Below are positions 13,105-24,289 of a DNA stretch of 64,000 nt, piece by piece. Position 1 is the first letter of the stretch; the number at the start of each line of letters is the position of its first letter. The stretch is from Ulota crispa. Lineage: Eukaryota > Streptophyta > Bryopsida > Orthotrichales > Orthotrichaceae. The stretch is taken from contig OY987244.1 of assembly GCA_963920765.1 (NCBI GenBank), positions 5,644,501-5,708,500 on the forward strand, written 5' to 3'. The translations under genes and the position numbers were made by a program. Under the pieces are notes generated by a model. It was given only the letters and a program-made list of their open reading frames with translations. It was not told the DNA's origin and did no database searches.

Positions 13105-13260
13105 TTTTGGGTGACTTTTCACCCTCCCTTTTCATGCCTTTTCCTCTCCCTTCTTACCTTTATGAATTTCAAATTTTGGGTGAGACACCAGCACTCAATG
13201 CTTGACATCTAAAGCTTTATAATAGAAAATTTGAAACTTTTGATATTTATAAAGAATTTT
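13105..13260. repeat. Dispersed TC-rich repeat (copy 1)
   Basis: This segment contains GTGACTTTTCACCCTCCCTT, then a CTCTCCC tract, then text resembling 'hexose-free' AT sequence describing short names such as CTTTATAATAGAA. Related copies lie near 28895-28995, 31437-31790, 50940-51180 and, inverted, 54990-55235. No coding capacity is seen. Confidence 0.6.
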
Positions 13261-13269
13261 GAATATTTT

Positions 13270-13560
13270 GTGACACATAGGCAATTCACGTTTTTTTTCT
13301 GGCAAAATTTTGCCTAAATCTTACCTTAAATTCTCATTGGCTCCCATAACACTAAAAAAAAATATTGTGAAAAATGGATGAAATTATGAAATCCCTCCTC
13401 AATCCAACATTGAATTTGTCATTTTGGATGATTTTACTAATGTAGTTTATGGATGACAAGCACATGTCAACAGTTCTATCCAATTTTGTCCAATTTTTCC
13501 TTACCTGCTTGCATTGTTGAATGTGGGTTGCTCTACCCTCGTAAAAGGAAAAAATTCTGC
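13270..13560. repeat. Dispersed AT-rich repeat, first of two nearby copies
   Basis: The block from TTTTGCCTAAATCTTACC through GGATGAAAT to GGTTGCTCTACCCTCG recurs at 14060-14315 and more distantly at 39625-39800. The order of sub-blocks is conserved, so these are copies of one dispersed element. Its ends are not defined. Confidence 0.65.
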
Positions 13561-14059
13561 TTTACACCACCTTTTTTAGTATCATATCCATTATAAGTAT
13601 AGAACGTACTTGACTTTATGTTCTCATTGCAAGACTTTTGATAAGTGTAAAAAATAATCACCAATGAATTTTGAGACTATTACAACTCAAGTCATTCTTT
13701 GATCGATGTCATTATTATGTGCAACATTAGAGTGTCACAACGTTGCAAAACTATATGCTATTGCTTGTAATTTATATGCTTTGGTTCCACTTTTGTGATA
13801 CCAAAAAGGTTCAGATGAAATTTTTATAAAATTGCATTTGATCAAACCACCTAGATTGCAAGATTGAAATTGAAGGTCTAGGAATGAATTATATATTGCA
13901 ACTTATTGTTTGGATTCCTTAGTTAAACATTCAAAATAATTAACTAAAGTTTTAATTAGAGGACTAACATTCTAGTGCAAATGATTGTAAAGCCATCTGC
14001 AACTTACCACCTCACATAGTTCTTTGATGTGTTGATCGGAAACATTTTGGGGTAGGAGC

Positions 14060-14315
14060 AAAGTTTTTTTTCTTGGCTAATTTTTGCTTAAATCTTACCT
14101 TGCTCCCATTACACTAAAAAAATTGTGTGAAAAATTGGATGAAATCTCCAAATCCCACCTTGATTGTTTGTCAAATTTTGGATGAAAGTTACATATGTTA
14201 GTAGTTATTTCAGCGAACTTCCACATATCATTCATTCTTTCCAATTTTAGCCAAATTTTTTTTACTTGCATGCATCCTGGGGTGCGAGTCGCTCTACCTT
14301 GACAAAAACAAAAAT
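14060..14315. repeat. Dispersed AT-rich repeat, second nearby copy
   Basis: Second copy of the 13270-13560 family in the same orientation, about 790 bp away. It ends in GTCGCTCTACCTTGAC. No open reading frame is conserved between the copies. Confidence 0.65.
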
Positions 14316-14533
14316 TAAACCCTGGGTAGGAGCACCTCTAAAGAACTTTCAATAGATAATTTTTAAAATTTTGATTGACTTTGCAAATCTCAAAAATTAA
14401 GATGCTAAATTGATGTATGTTTGATTTTATCTTTCAAAAATAGATCTGTACTCAAATATGATCATAATATTCAATATTCAACATAAAGAAATTAGGCATC
14501 TCAAAAAAAATTGATGCTCCACTTTACACTACA

Positions 14534-15787
14534 TTAACCCTTGCATGACCGAGAGGACCAAAATGGTCCTCATATTATTTCACATGCACATTTGAGGTAT
14601 TGGATTTAATTTTTTAACATTGTTGTAAACTATGATTATCAAGGCATTCAAGTGGTTCATGCAAGTGGAGTAATGGTAAGTCAAACTAAATGTTGTATAA
14701 GAGTCTAGAGAGCCTCAATTGAGTGAAATACCATACAAGTCGTAATGGCAAGTAATTAATGTCTTACAAGCTGCAATTGGTCAATATCCCTTGCAAGCTC
14801 CTTTGCATGTGCTTTGTGGTAGTAGGAAAATCACTAGCAAGGGTTCAAGATTGTTTTAGATCCTTGTCGTGGCGACGTTGCCACAAGAAAAATTGTCCGC
14901 ACTGACATGTTTGAATTGACTATAATGTCCAAATTGACAAAAATTTGATAGAAGTGTGTCCAAATTGACAAAAAAGTGTCCGAATTAGGGTGACCTAATT
15001 GACAAAAAAAAGTCCAAATTGACACTGCTCCCTTTTATTAACCCTCATTGATTGTGTTGCTCATCATTTTCCATGCAATAGCAATTTGAAGCTCTAAAAC
15101 TTGACATAAAAAGAAGTGCAATCTTCAATATTTTGCTAGTGTGTGTATTCACATCTAATATTGCTACTCACCAAAATTGAGATGAATTTGCATCTTATAG
15201 AATTTTGTTAAAATCATCAAATAGCAACTACTTGCCAAAAAATGAGATTTTACCATCACATGCTGTTTGATCAAATGTTATAATCTCCCATCTCCCAAGG
15301 TCCATTGTTCCATAAGTTTCAAGCCATTTTCCAAGTTAATGTTCTACTATTTTCAATTGTCAATTTTTGTGAATCATCCAATTGACTGAGATACGATGCA
15401 TCAAAGTTGTAGGTCTTCCAAAACCCTGATATTAGGGGGCTTCAAACATAAAATCATGAGTTTCTCACCTCATAGGGTCCTAGCTGATTAGTGAATTATT
15501 TTCATTCACACATGCCCAAAGTTTGAGACACCCGTGAGTTTGCCAATAGCCTCAAGTAGGGTTTTGTGCACAAGTTGGGGCTAAGACACACAAGTGGACA
15601 AGCCGTGCAAAGGTGAATTTCTAGGGTTCAGTCCTAAAGTGAATCACGTTAGTAGTGAATTTCAAAGATGAGTTACCTTGCTGTATACAAGTGAATTCAC
15701 AAAGGTGAATCGTGATGTGAGTCACTTGAAAAAATGGATGTTTGAAGCCCCCTATTGGTGGAAATGGCCTAGGCGCTCAAGGGTTAA
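14534..15787. mobile_element. TTAA-bounded element, family A (copy 1)
   Basis: It begins TTAACCCTTGCATGACC and ends GGCGCTCAAGGGTTAA, so a TTAA duplication encloses inverted ends starting CCCTT. The interior matches 34586-35349 and 56468-58133 (shared blocks include GCATTCAAGTGGTTCATGC and AATAGCAACTA). No transposase is present. A TTAA target with CCC-type ends is typical of the piggyBac superfamily, so this is probably a piggyBac-like non-autonomous element. A small CACTA-like insert lies at 14878-15039. Confidence 0.8.
14878..15039. mobile_element. Small CACTA-like insert nested in TTAA element
   Basis: This insert interrupts family A relative to the 34.6 and 56.5 kb copies. It starts near CCACAAGAAAAATTG and ends near GACACTGCTCCCTTTTA, resembling the CACTACAAGAAAA termini of plant CACTA elements. 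Inside are several spaced copies of GTCCAAATTGACA in both orientations, like CACTA subterminal repeats. Related copies are at 39509-39626 and 42806-42904. Confidence 0.55.
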
Positions 15788-16019
15788 CCCTTAAAGGACT
15801 AAGCTACTAGAATACATACTATGTACACTGCTAGGTAATTGGCATTTGCTACCAACAAAAAGTTTTAATTTGGGATCTTGATTACCTCACTAGAACATCA
15901 TTGATCTATATTCTAACTTCTTTGTTGATCTCAAATGTAATAAAAGTGTGAATGCACTACAGAAAAAATACTCTGTATTGTTCTGACTGCAAAGGGCTGC
16001 CTTGTCGTTTCGGGGTTAA
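15784..16019. mobile_element. TTAA-bounded 236-bp element, family B copy 1
   Basis: It starts TTAACCCTTAAAGGAC and ends in GTTTCGGGGTTAA. The interior includes GGCATTTGCTACCAA and GTTTTAATTTGGGATC. It shares its first TTAA with the preceding element and its last TTAA with the next. Confidence 0.8.
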
Positions 16020-16247
16020 CCTCTAAACGTCTGTGCGTGCCGCTCCAACCAATTCAATACGGGGTATTTTTCTTGTATTTGAAATGGATCCACACCTCTA
16101 CTACATTTGAGACCAACAAAGAAGTTGGAGAATAGATCAATGCGGTTCTAGTGAGCTACTTGAGATCCAATTAAAATTTCTTATTGGTAGCAAATGACAA
16201 TTATACTTCAGTGTATATACTATGTCCTATGGACGTTTAAGGGTTAA
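16016..16247. mobile_element. TTAA-bounded 232-bp element, same family, inverted
   Basis: The interior is the reverse complement of the copies on either side, for example GATCCAATTAAAATTTC and TTGGTAGCAAATG. It is bounded by shared TTAA sites at 16016-16019 and 16244-16247. Confidence 0.8.
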
Positions 16248-16476
16248 CTCTTAAAGGACCGCTCTACATATTACATAGTAAATACGCTGCCATATAATTG
16301 GCATTTGCTACCAATAAAAAGTTTTAATTTGGGATCTTGACTAGCTCACTAGAACCGCATTGATCTATATTCTAACTTCTTTGTTGATCTCAAATATAGT
16401 AAAGGTGTGGATGCATTCCTAATACAAGAAAATACTAAATATTGTATTGGCCGCAAAGGGCTCCTTGGTCCTTTAA
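16244..16476. mobile_element. TTAA-bounded 233-bp element, same family, copy 3
   Basis: Same orientation as 15784-16019 and highly similar to it. It starts TTAACTCTTAAAGGACC and ends GGTCCTTTAA. It abuts its neighbours at single TTAA sites. Confidence 0.8.
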
Positions 16477-16884
16477 CCCTTTAATGACCGGTCAACTAGT
16501 TCTTGGATGATTTTGACTCTTTTCAGTTTGTAGGGTGAGCATGTCAAGGAATTTGATGATGTGGCAAAGGGGACGGATTTGGGGAATTGGAAAGTGAAGA
16601 GTTTAGGACAATAACTAGGCCAATCTAAGGTGGCATGTGGCTAGAGGGTTGAAAATACTAAAAGAGTACCGGCTGAAAATACATCAAAGAATGCAAAAAG
16701 ATGACCATAAAAACTAAAGAGTGAGCATAATTCATGATGCATAACACTAAACCTTGCAAGATACTTCCATCTGTATGGTCACATTTATGATAGACATATG
16801 TATTCAATAACCCTAAAATTTCTCCAAATGGCCATAGCAAGGATTGCCCACGCCCAGAATCGACCATGGTCGTTAAAGGGTTAA
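16473..16884. mobile_element. TTAA-bounded 412-bp element, different interior
   Basis: The inverted ends are TTAACCCTTTAATGACC and GGTCGTTAAAGGGTTAA, matching at 16 of 17 positions. The interior is unlike the other TTAA elements in the chain. It is the last of five end-to-end elements and lies 136 bp upstream of the methyltransferase start codon. Confidence 0.8.
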
Positions 16885-17019
16885 GGGTTAAGGCCTCCAC
16901 TGTTAGGTACAACGGCCATTCATCACAAAACCATAGCCAATTTCTTTAGCTATGGCCTAAAGAAGCCCCCATGGCTATGGCCTGAAGGAGCTCATCACGA
17001 GTTCACGACTCTCCTCGTC

Positions 17020-20000
17020 ATGAAAATGCTCCACCGGCTTTCCTCGCTTCACCACCATCCACTGCCTCCCGCGCCATTCTCTCTCCGACGCAGATTATCC
17101 GGGAGACAGTTCATCAGCGCACAGTCTCTAAATCGCAGCAGCGATGATGTTCATATCAAATTGAGAATAATTCTGAGGCCTCGAGGTGGACGGACTTCCA
17201 AGCTTCACTCCTTGGGCGGATCTCCATGCGGAGGCGATGTGAAGGCGACCGTGGATGCGAGGAATGCCTGGGAGACCGACCATGCAGACGAAGACGTGCG
17301 CGTGCTTGCCAAATTCCAATCCTTGTACGTCTTTTTCTTTACTTCGGATCTGTTTCCTTTACATTCAAAGCAGTTAATTGCTCATCTTCCATTCAGTTTT
17401 ATTGTATTTCGCCAACACTTGTAATAAGGTAGAAGCACCTTAACGTGACACTTTTGTTACATCAATTCTTCACCAGAAGTGTGCATCGAGATTTTGAGAA
17501 ATGTGACACTTTTGTTACATCAATTCACCAGAAGTGTGCATCAAGATTTTGAGATTGTAGAATGGTTAGGAAACCGGGCAGAGAGTGCTGAAAATTTGTT
17601 TTTGGAATTTTCTGAGATCGTATGAATAAACTACGAATTGTTGCAGGTAATTCCCTAGACACACCTATTGTGCACACTAGACCCTCATTGAATTGCTTGT
17701 TTTGAAATGCAAATGCAACATCAAAAAGATCATGTCACATGCTGTCACTTACACAATTTTTGTTCCAATACTCAATTATGGTGATAGCTTTCGCTGACTT
17801 GCATGTCTGATTTGGGTACCTGATGGTTCAGATATGGGTTCATTTATAGGTGTCCAAAAACAAATAGTGTCATATTAAGGTGCTTCTACCTTACTGTTTG
17901 CTCATTCCGATGATGGCTAAAATCCGGCGTCCTATATTTCCACAATCACAATCAATGATCAATTAAGGTAGAAGCACCCAAATGCAACACTTACCTTAGA
18001 TGTGGTAATTGGGAGGGTCTTCTGAGAAGAGAATCTAATGGCATGGGCTTGTTAGGAAATGGGTACAAATGCAAGGAATTTTTTTTTGGAATTTTCTAAG
18101 ATCATATGAATAAATTATGAATCGTTGAAGACAACTCCCTAGACTTACCTATTGTAAACACTAGACCCCAAAAAGCGACAGCAAAAAGACCATGTCTTGA
18201 CAACAAAAAGACCATGTCACACCCAATCACAAATTGTCACTTGCACAATTTTTGTTCTCTTATGTTAACTTGCATATCTAGTTTGGGTGCATGCGTGTCT
18301 TGTTTGGGTGCAGGAGTGTCTACTTTTAGGTTTAATTTTAGGGGTCGCTAAACAGCTAGTGTTGCATTTGGGTGCTCCTACCTTATAGTTGTTGTTAGAG
18401 GAACAAGCCGAGTAATTGTTAGAGGAACAAGGAACTCTTTGGTTAAGGTAGGAGCACCCATAAGCATCAGTGTCCCCATAACCGTCACCTTGGAAATCTT
18501 GGAAAATCTGTGGAAATGAATAGATGTAATGACAAGGATGTACAACATGTGAACATGAAATCTTGAAAGTGGTTATGGGTGCAATGGCAGTTTGCTCTTT
18601 AAAAACTCACAACTTATTCTCACAGTATCCAAATAATACATTCAAAAGTGCAAACTCAATTTTTTTTATTCTATTCCTAATAGGATCCTATAATTTGCTA
18701 GTTGTTTATTAATAGTCATCATGTTCAAAACACTTAGTTTGACGTTTAAGGGTTCTCCTACCTTATGTAGGATTTGAATTCCGTTCGAAATGCCGAAGGC
18801 TTTGGTTTAGAGTATTATCCAGACATTTGGAATAAAGCATGTCCTGTTTGGATGGATGCCTTCTTAGGTACAACTTTGTGCAGGTGTTGGAGGTTTCGAG
18901 GAGAGCGGACCACTTCCTGGCCGGCTGCAGGTTGCTTCTGCTGGACCGGCCTGGCAATATTCAAAGTGTGTACAATCCTTACAAAATGATAACAGATTCT
19001 TACTATGACATCTTTGCAACGCTGCCTCCTCTTCTTCCTGATGGCCCTGTGGCCATCTTGGGATTGGGAGCGGGGACTGCTGCTCGCATCCTCCTCCATT
19101 TCTGGCCTCATGTGGAGTTGCATGGTTGGGAACTCGATCCTTCTGTCGTCATGGTTGCTCGGCAGTTTTTTGACTTGGCAGTGCTGGAACAAGGCGCATT
19201 GGATCCGAAGTCCTCTCTAATTCCAGGTATTTTGCAAAACCTTAGTTCTGATTCACTTCAACCTAACAAATGCCTAATCTCACTGATGACAATTACGTTT
19301 TGAAACTTTTTGAGTGAAAACTTATCAGTTTGTTTTAAGGTAGCAGCACCCATAACCGTCAAACTAAGGGTTTTGAACATGATGATTATTAATAAACATC
19401 TAGCAAATTATAGGATCCTATTAGCAAGAGAAAAAATGATGAGTTTACACTTTTGAATGTATTATTTGGACATTGTGAGAATAAGTTGTGAATTTTGAAA
19501 GAGCCGACTGCAATTGCACCTAATACCAACTCTAAAGTTTCATGTTCACATGTTGTACATCCTTGTCATTACATCTATTCGCTTCCATAAATTTTCCAAG
19601 ATTTAGAGGTGATGGTTATGGGTACAGTGATGATCATAGGTGTTGCTACTTTATGACTGTTAGGAGTTTTTGTGAATTTTTGAAGTTGTTTCCCAAAGTT
19701 TGCACGAGATTGTGCTTATTTTGACCTTCCGTGAAACGGTCCAGTGCTTTCTTTGGATGAATCTTAGCAGGTAATAGTGTTTTATTTGTTTAAGCTTGAA
19801 AGACATCGAATGAAAAGTTTTAGATGCATGGTTTAAGGAGTTAAGTGAAATCGGAACCTACCTTAAATGAACGACAGTCATAGCCATCTTTGTTTGGTTT
19901 TCCTTCTGCAATGTTTGTTAACTTTGCTGGCTGGCTCAGATAATGTGGCTGGCGTGCAGCTACCTCGACAGGAAAGGATCCGAACCATGTTGGGAGGTTA

Positions 20001-21362
20001 GTAGTGCACGTGGGTGATGCTCTGGAGTGTGAGGCGCCAACAGAAGTAGGCTTTGCAGGACTCATTGTTGACATGTTTTCTGACGGAGCCGTGATTCCTG
20101 CGCTGCAACAGCCTCAAACATGGCGGCGCCTTCAACAACAGCTGAAACCAGGAGGCTTGTTTCTACACCCCAGCATTCGTTTTCATCCTTTCTTGTTATT
20201 GTCACAGTATCAGACTTGGGAAGTCTGGTGAATATTAGAGCCCTACCTTCACATTTATACGCCATTTTCAACATAATAATACTTTCAACCGATAACTGTG
20301 TTTTGCTTCTCTATCAGTATTTTTTATGTTTTTTTTTTTAATATTTGGTTGGCGTGGTTGCTTAGGCAATGCTCTCATCCACCAAATAGTGCAGTGCTAA
20401 GTTCCAATAGCTATTTGGAAGATAACAAACCTCTTGTGTAAGTGCACGTGCAAGGTCACCTATGAGAGTTGGGCTTTTGAGTTAGCTAACTGCTGCTACT
20501 TTGCTTGGTGCGAGTGAGTTGAGCATTGTCAACCGTTGGCACAATCAGTTTATTTGTCCAAAATCAAGGAGTTAGCTCTTGGAAAATGAACGTAAATTTA
20601 TTTGAAGTCAGTTAGCAGATGTTAGCACCAATTAGCTAACAGACACAACTGAAGCTTAACCCTTAAACGTCCGGTGGGTGGCCATGCCCTGCCCATACTG
20701 TAGTTTCAACAGTGTTTTGATTGATGCGCACCAATAGTATTGCTTCTAAAAGTTTCAAAAGTCAATATTGCATGTTGATCGCATGAAAATTGCAATAAGG
20801 GCAGCTTGAGACCTAACACAGTGACTTTGAATTTTCTCACAATTTGGGTTACCTAAAAATATGAGTATATTTGATAAGACTGTTATTTGCCTTCTATGAT
20901 GGATCATGTGTTTACAGTCACTTTGGAAAAAAAATAGATGAAAAACGACTTTTTTCTGTTCTACAGAATGCTTTTTCAGGGCCAGAGGACAAAAAACGTC
21001 CTCATGGGCGTTTAGGGTGAAACATTGAGCGTTGTGACACAAGAGATAGTACACTTGTAGGAACTAATTTTTTTCCTTTTATACTTGGGGGTTAACACAC
21101 AGGCCGCATCATGGTGAATTGTGGAGGCTCCTGTGTGGAAGCAGATTACAAGAGCTCTGCCAAGGATGGTGAAACAACAATGGAGGAAACACTGGAAGCG
21201 ATGCGTGTGGTCTTCCCTGACGAGGTCTTCCAGGTCAAACTTCCTGGGAGTGGAAACAACTCGGTTGCTCTCTCTGGTCCTTCCCCTGATTGGCAAGCTT
21301 GGGAGCAAGCTCTTCCCCAAATGTTGAAGAAAGGTGCGCGTAATTGGATTCCTGTTTCCTGA
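17020..21362 (+). CDS. Spermidine-synthase-like SAM-dependent methyltransferase family protein, probably plastid-targeted
   Basis: Four exons (17020-17324, 18868-19226, 19960-20154, 21103-21362) give 1,119 nt and 372 residues with phases that fit. Residues 1 to about 60 are rich in Arg, Ser and His and lack acidic residues early on, like a plastid or mitochondrial transit peptide. The core is a Rossmann methyltransferase fold: a lead-in strand (CRLLLLDRPGN), motif I GLGAGT at 167-172, the acidic end of strand 2 WELD at 189-192, then HVGDALE (238-244), LIVDMFSDG (256-264) and KPGGRIMVNCGG. This resembles the plant spermidine-synthase-like methyltransferase superfamily. Substrate and reaction are unknown, and polyamine synthesis is not implied. 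The third intron starts with GC. Intron 1 is about 79% MITE DNA. Confidence 0.82.
17425..17893. mobile_element. TA-bounded MITE (AAGGTAG ends), long subfamily copy 1
   Basis: The ends are TAAGGTAGAAGCACCTTAA and the inverse TTAAGGTGCTTCTACCTTA. It contains a direct duplication of a roughly 56-bp segment (GTGACACTTTTGTTACATCA...). It lies in intron 1 of the methyltransferase gene. A TA target duplication is inferred from the ends. Confidence 0.8.
17964..18385. mobile_element. TA-bounded MITE, long subfamily copy 2
   Basis: The ends are TAAGGTAGAAGCACCC and GGGTGCTCCTACCTTA. The interior is homologous to the first copy, including TTTGGAATTTTCT and ACACCTATTGT-like blocks. It lies in intron 1 of the methyltransferase gene. 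Confidence 0.8.
18444..18765. mobile_element. TA-bounded MITE, short subfamily copy 1
   Basis: The ends are TAAGGTAGGAGCACCC and GGGTTCTCCTACCTTA. The interior shares TAGGATCCTATAATTTGC with copies at 19336 and 47495. It ends about 100 bp before exon 2 of the methyltransferase gene. Confidence 0.8.
19336..19653. mobile_element. TA-bounded MITE, short subfamily copy 2, inverted
   Basis: It is in the opposite orientation to 18444-18765. The ends are TAAGGTAGCAGCACCC and GGTGTTGCTACTTTA. It lies in intron 2 of the methyltransferase gene, so two sibling MITEs flank exon 2 in inverted orientation. Confidence 0.8.
20656..21021. mobile_element. TTAA-bounded element in methyltransferase intron 3
   Basis: It begins TTAACCCTTAAACGTCC and ends GGGCGTTTAGGGTGAA, where the right TTAA has mutated to TGAA. 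It is about 366 bp, non-coding, and ends about 80 bp before the last exon. Confidence 0.7.
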
Positions 21363-21839
21363 TCAGCTTTTTTGTTTCAGAGAGTCTTACAGGAAAAGAA
21401 AATGAAGTGGAAGCCTGTGATTGCTCTCTTTGAGGAAGTGGCTACCACAAGAGGAACTCAAATGCGGATTGATTGAGGAGTTCGTTTGTTCATTCAAAGT
21501 CAAACATGTTTTTGGTTTCCTTCATGGCACGTACTAGATGACATGGCCATGAAGAAGCAAACGTTCTCCTTATGGGCAGTATTTTTTGCTTGGAAGGCTG
21601 GTTTTTGTATCATAAAACTACTCTATTTTTTGTCCCAGAACTTCTTCCTCCTATTTGGTAATTGCTCAACCATGAATGAGAATTTGACTAAATTGGAGTT
21701 TTGTTTGAGAACTGGATTCTGTTGCAAAATTGTTGTCTTGGCTGTTCCTGTTAAACAATTAATACATATTAAAAATCCATTATTTTAGTGTTAATATGTT
21801 GTTGAAGTCAATATTGCACCTATATTATTATTGCACTTA
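21363..21839. other. 3' flank of methyltransferase gene
   Basis: Probable 3' UTR and downstream DNA. A short + strand open frame at 21486-21788 has a hydrophobic composition but no recognisable similarity and is not called as a gene. Confidence 0.45.
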
Positions 21840-21848
21840 TATTATTTA

Positions 21849-22151
21849 GGGAAAATTTCATGGATACCCTTGAAGTTTGCAATATTTTCATAGATACCCC
21901 TGCTTTTTCAGAAATTTCACAAATATCCTTGGACTAAAAAATTTAGGCATTTGTTTTGTTGTGCATGCCACTTCCATTCTTCCTTTGTACGCACACATAA
22001 CAAGAAAGAAGTAGTGTGCACACAAAGGGAGAAGGAAGTGACATGCACAACGCCTAATTTGTTTGGTCCAAGGGTATTTGTGATATTTCTGTAAAAGCAG
22101 GGGTATCTATGAAAATATTGCAAACTTCAAGGGTATCCATGAAATTTTCCC
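21849..22151. mobile_element. Foldback MITE with 9-bp TSD (MULE-like), copy 1
   Basis: Long inverted arms start GGGAAAATTTCATGGATACC and close with its reverse complement. The flanks at 21840-21848 and 22152-22160 are both TATTATTTA, a perfect 9-bp target duplication. The arms exceed 60 bp with few mismatches. A 9-bp duplication with long inverted ends is typical of Mutator-like elements. Related copies are at 61234-61394 (intact ends) and about 49446-50345 (disrupted). Confidence 0.85.
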
Positions 22152-22160
22152 TATTATTTA

Positions 22161-23648
22161 ACATGGATTATGTTCATACAATTTTTAGCACTAAAATAGA
22201 AATATGATGGCATTTTATTTAAGCCAATTTTTTTCAAATATGAATTCACATAAAGACAATGTATTTACAATGATGGATCGACATAATTTTGGAATGATTG
22301 AATTGGTTTTTTTTTGTATTCTCTTAACATCTTAAAAAAACATTGAAACTATTGAACAAGCAATAAATTTATTGCTAAATTTGTGGGTAAAGACATTTTA
22401 AGATGACACTTTGAAAAACTTCGTAGTGACTTTTTAGTAATTAACCCTCTAATAACTAACCCATTTATCATTTGAAAGAGCATCATACTGATTGTTGTAG
22501 GCTATTTTACACTAGGAATAAAGGCCATGAAAATAGAGGCCTTTTCAACCAAAGTTTTAGTTCAACTTGTCTTATGAATGGCTTTAACCTTTTTTTATAT
22601 AAAAAGAGCATACTGAAGGCCATTTCTCTTGTGTCTAAGTTTTTGGAGGTCAAAAATTTAAGTTTGTTAATGTAAGAGTTTGAGAATTTTAGTAGAAAAG
22701 GAAGGGTGAAGCAAATCCAATACAACCGTTGAGGCTTTTATTTTATCCAATGGTGTTGACTAGAGTAAATTTTTATTTAAATAATTGCATTTTTAATGGA
22801 ATGTGAAAATGATCCTGGGCAATGAATTGGCCTTCCATTCTTATTGGACTATACTTCGATAGTTGGACAGCATCAACTATTGTATTTTAAAGGTCAAAAT
22901 ATGTTTTGAAAACTTGGCCATGTTCCCTAGTGTAAAGATCATTTTCAAATAATTAACCAGTGATAAGCCTATAATTTGGACATGCATAAGCTCCAAAATG
23001 GCTTTTGTTGTAATGTTAAACTGCCCAAAACTAACAACAAAATCACTAAATCAACAATAAAATTCTTAAGTTAGTAACAAAGATAGGAGGCTCTATCATG
23101 TAGTACAATGGCATGAACATTAGCATCCCTTATTATCTCTAGTCTCGACGGAAAAAATATTTTTGCATTAAGAGAAGCTACCTTTGAAAATGTTGAATTG
23201 AATAGATGCCTTACTCAAAAAGCAAATGAAACAAGGCCTCTTATAGTTTGGCTGCTCATTTATTCTTAATTGTTTCATAACAAGGCAATCACACAGTCAT
23301 CAATTGAGTCTAAGCAATTCTTCTCGTGTATTCGAGACCAATGATCTTACATCTAGAACTAACTATTAAGCACATTGATCCACACATCTCCCCCTCATCA
23401 ACAACCACCAAATTCACGCCTTTGATCTAAAAAACAAACTATTCTTCACAAGACATATGCCATTTCTATGATTGCATGCTATTCAAATTGCTTGTTAGAC
23501 CTCACAACCCTTGTCATTAAATAGTTAAAAGTAATTTACTTTTGAAGCAAAGCACCTACTCAAACTTGGCTTGGTGTATTGCACATACGTGGTTGTGGGG
23601 CCGAGGTGGAAAATCTTGGCATTTTTACAAACAAAGGCAAAAGTAATA
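22161..23648. other. Intergenic, no gene seen
   Basis: AT-rich DNA. It contains a TTAACCCTCTAATAAC start at 22441 that could be one end of a TTAA element, but I found no matching right end. No exon-like segment is visible. Confidence 0.4.
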
Positions 23649-24230
23649 CTCCCTTTGTTGCATTATAAAGCTCCAAAAAACTTCTCCATGAGGGATTAAG
23701 TGTATTTTTAGTCATTATGCTAATGACAAATGCATTCTAGAATCAATATACCACCTATCAAATATCTGCAAAATCTCAAGTTTTTATGTTGTCATTTAGA
23801 TACCCAAATTTCATGCAAAAAGTATCAAATTTGTGCATAGTTTGTGAAGGCTGCCGGCTTCTCATTATTTTAGACTTTGTACTAATGACATATGCATTCT
23901 AGAATCAATATACCATCTACTAAGTATGTGCAAAATCTCATGCTTTAATGTTGCCATTTGGGCACCCAAATTCCATGCAAAAAGTACCATATTTGTACAT
24001 GTTGCAAGCTCCTCATTATTGATGATTTAAAGATTAGTAGCAACAATGGTATGTCATATGGACAAGGCCAAGCTTGTTTGGAGAGGAGTGCTCTTTGATT
24101 GCTTAACTTGCCCCCATGAGATCACTGGACATGACAAATGCTTTCTCAACAATTCAAATCAATAAAAGGGAGCTTTTTAGTGGGACAAGAACTATGCCTA
24201 ATTTGGAGCTTTATATTGGGACAGAGGGAG
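23649..24230. mobile_element. Stowaway-like MITE (582 bp)
   Basis: The left end is CTCCCTTTGTTGCATTATAA and the right end inverts to CTCCCTCTGTCCCAATATAA. Both are flanked by TA (23647-23648 and 24231-24232). The CTCCCTC terminus is that of plant Stowaway MITEs (Tc1/mariner superfamily). Internally there is a direct duplication of a segment around GACAAATGCATTCTAGAATC (near 23730 and 23890). Confidence 0.85.
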
Positions 24231-24289
24231 TAATTTATCCCTATGTTGGGAGTTGATGAATTTTATCCTCCTTTGTAGATTGATACTAA

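Noticed and set aside
19931-20003. Frameshift in methyltransferase exon 3
   Set aside because: Using the acceptor CTCAG|ATAATG gives a premature stop. The acceptor GTGCAG|CTACC at 19959/19960 restores a continuous frame in the correct phase, so no frameshift is needed.
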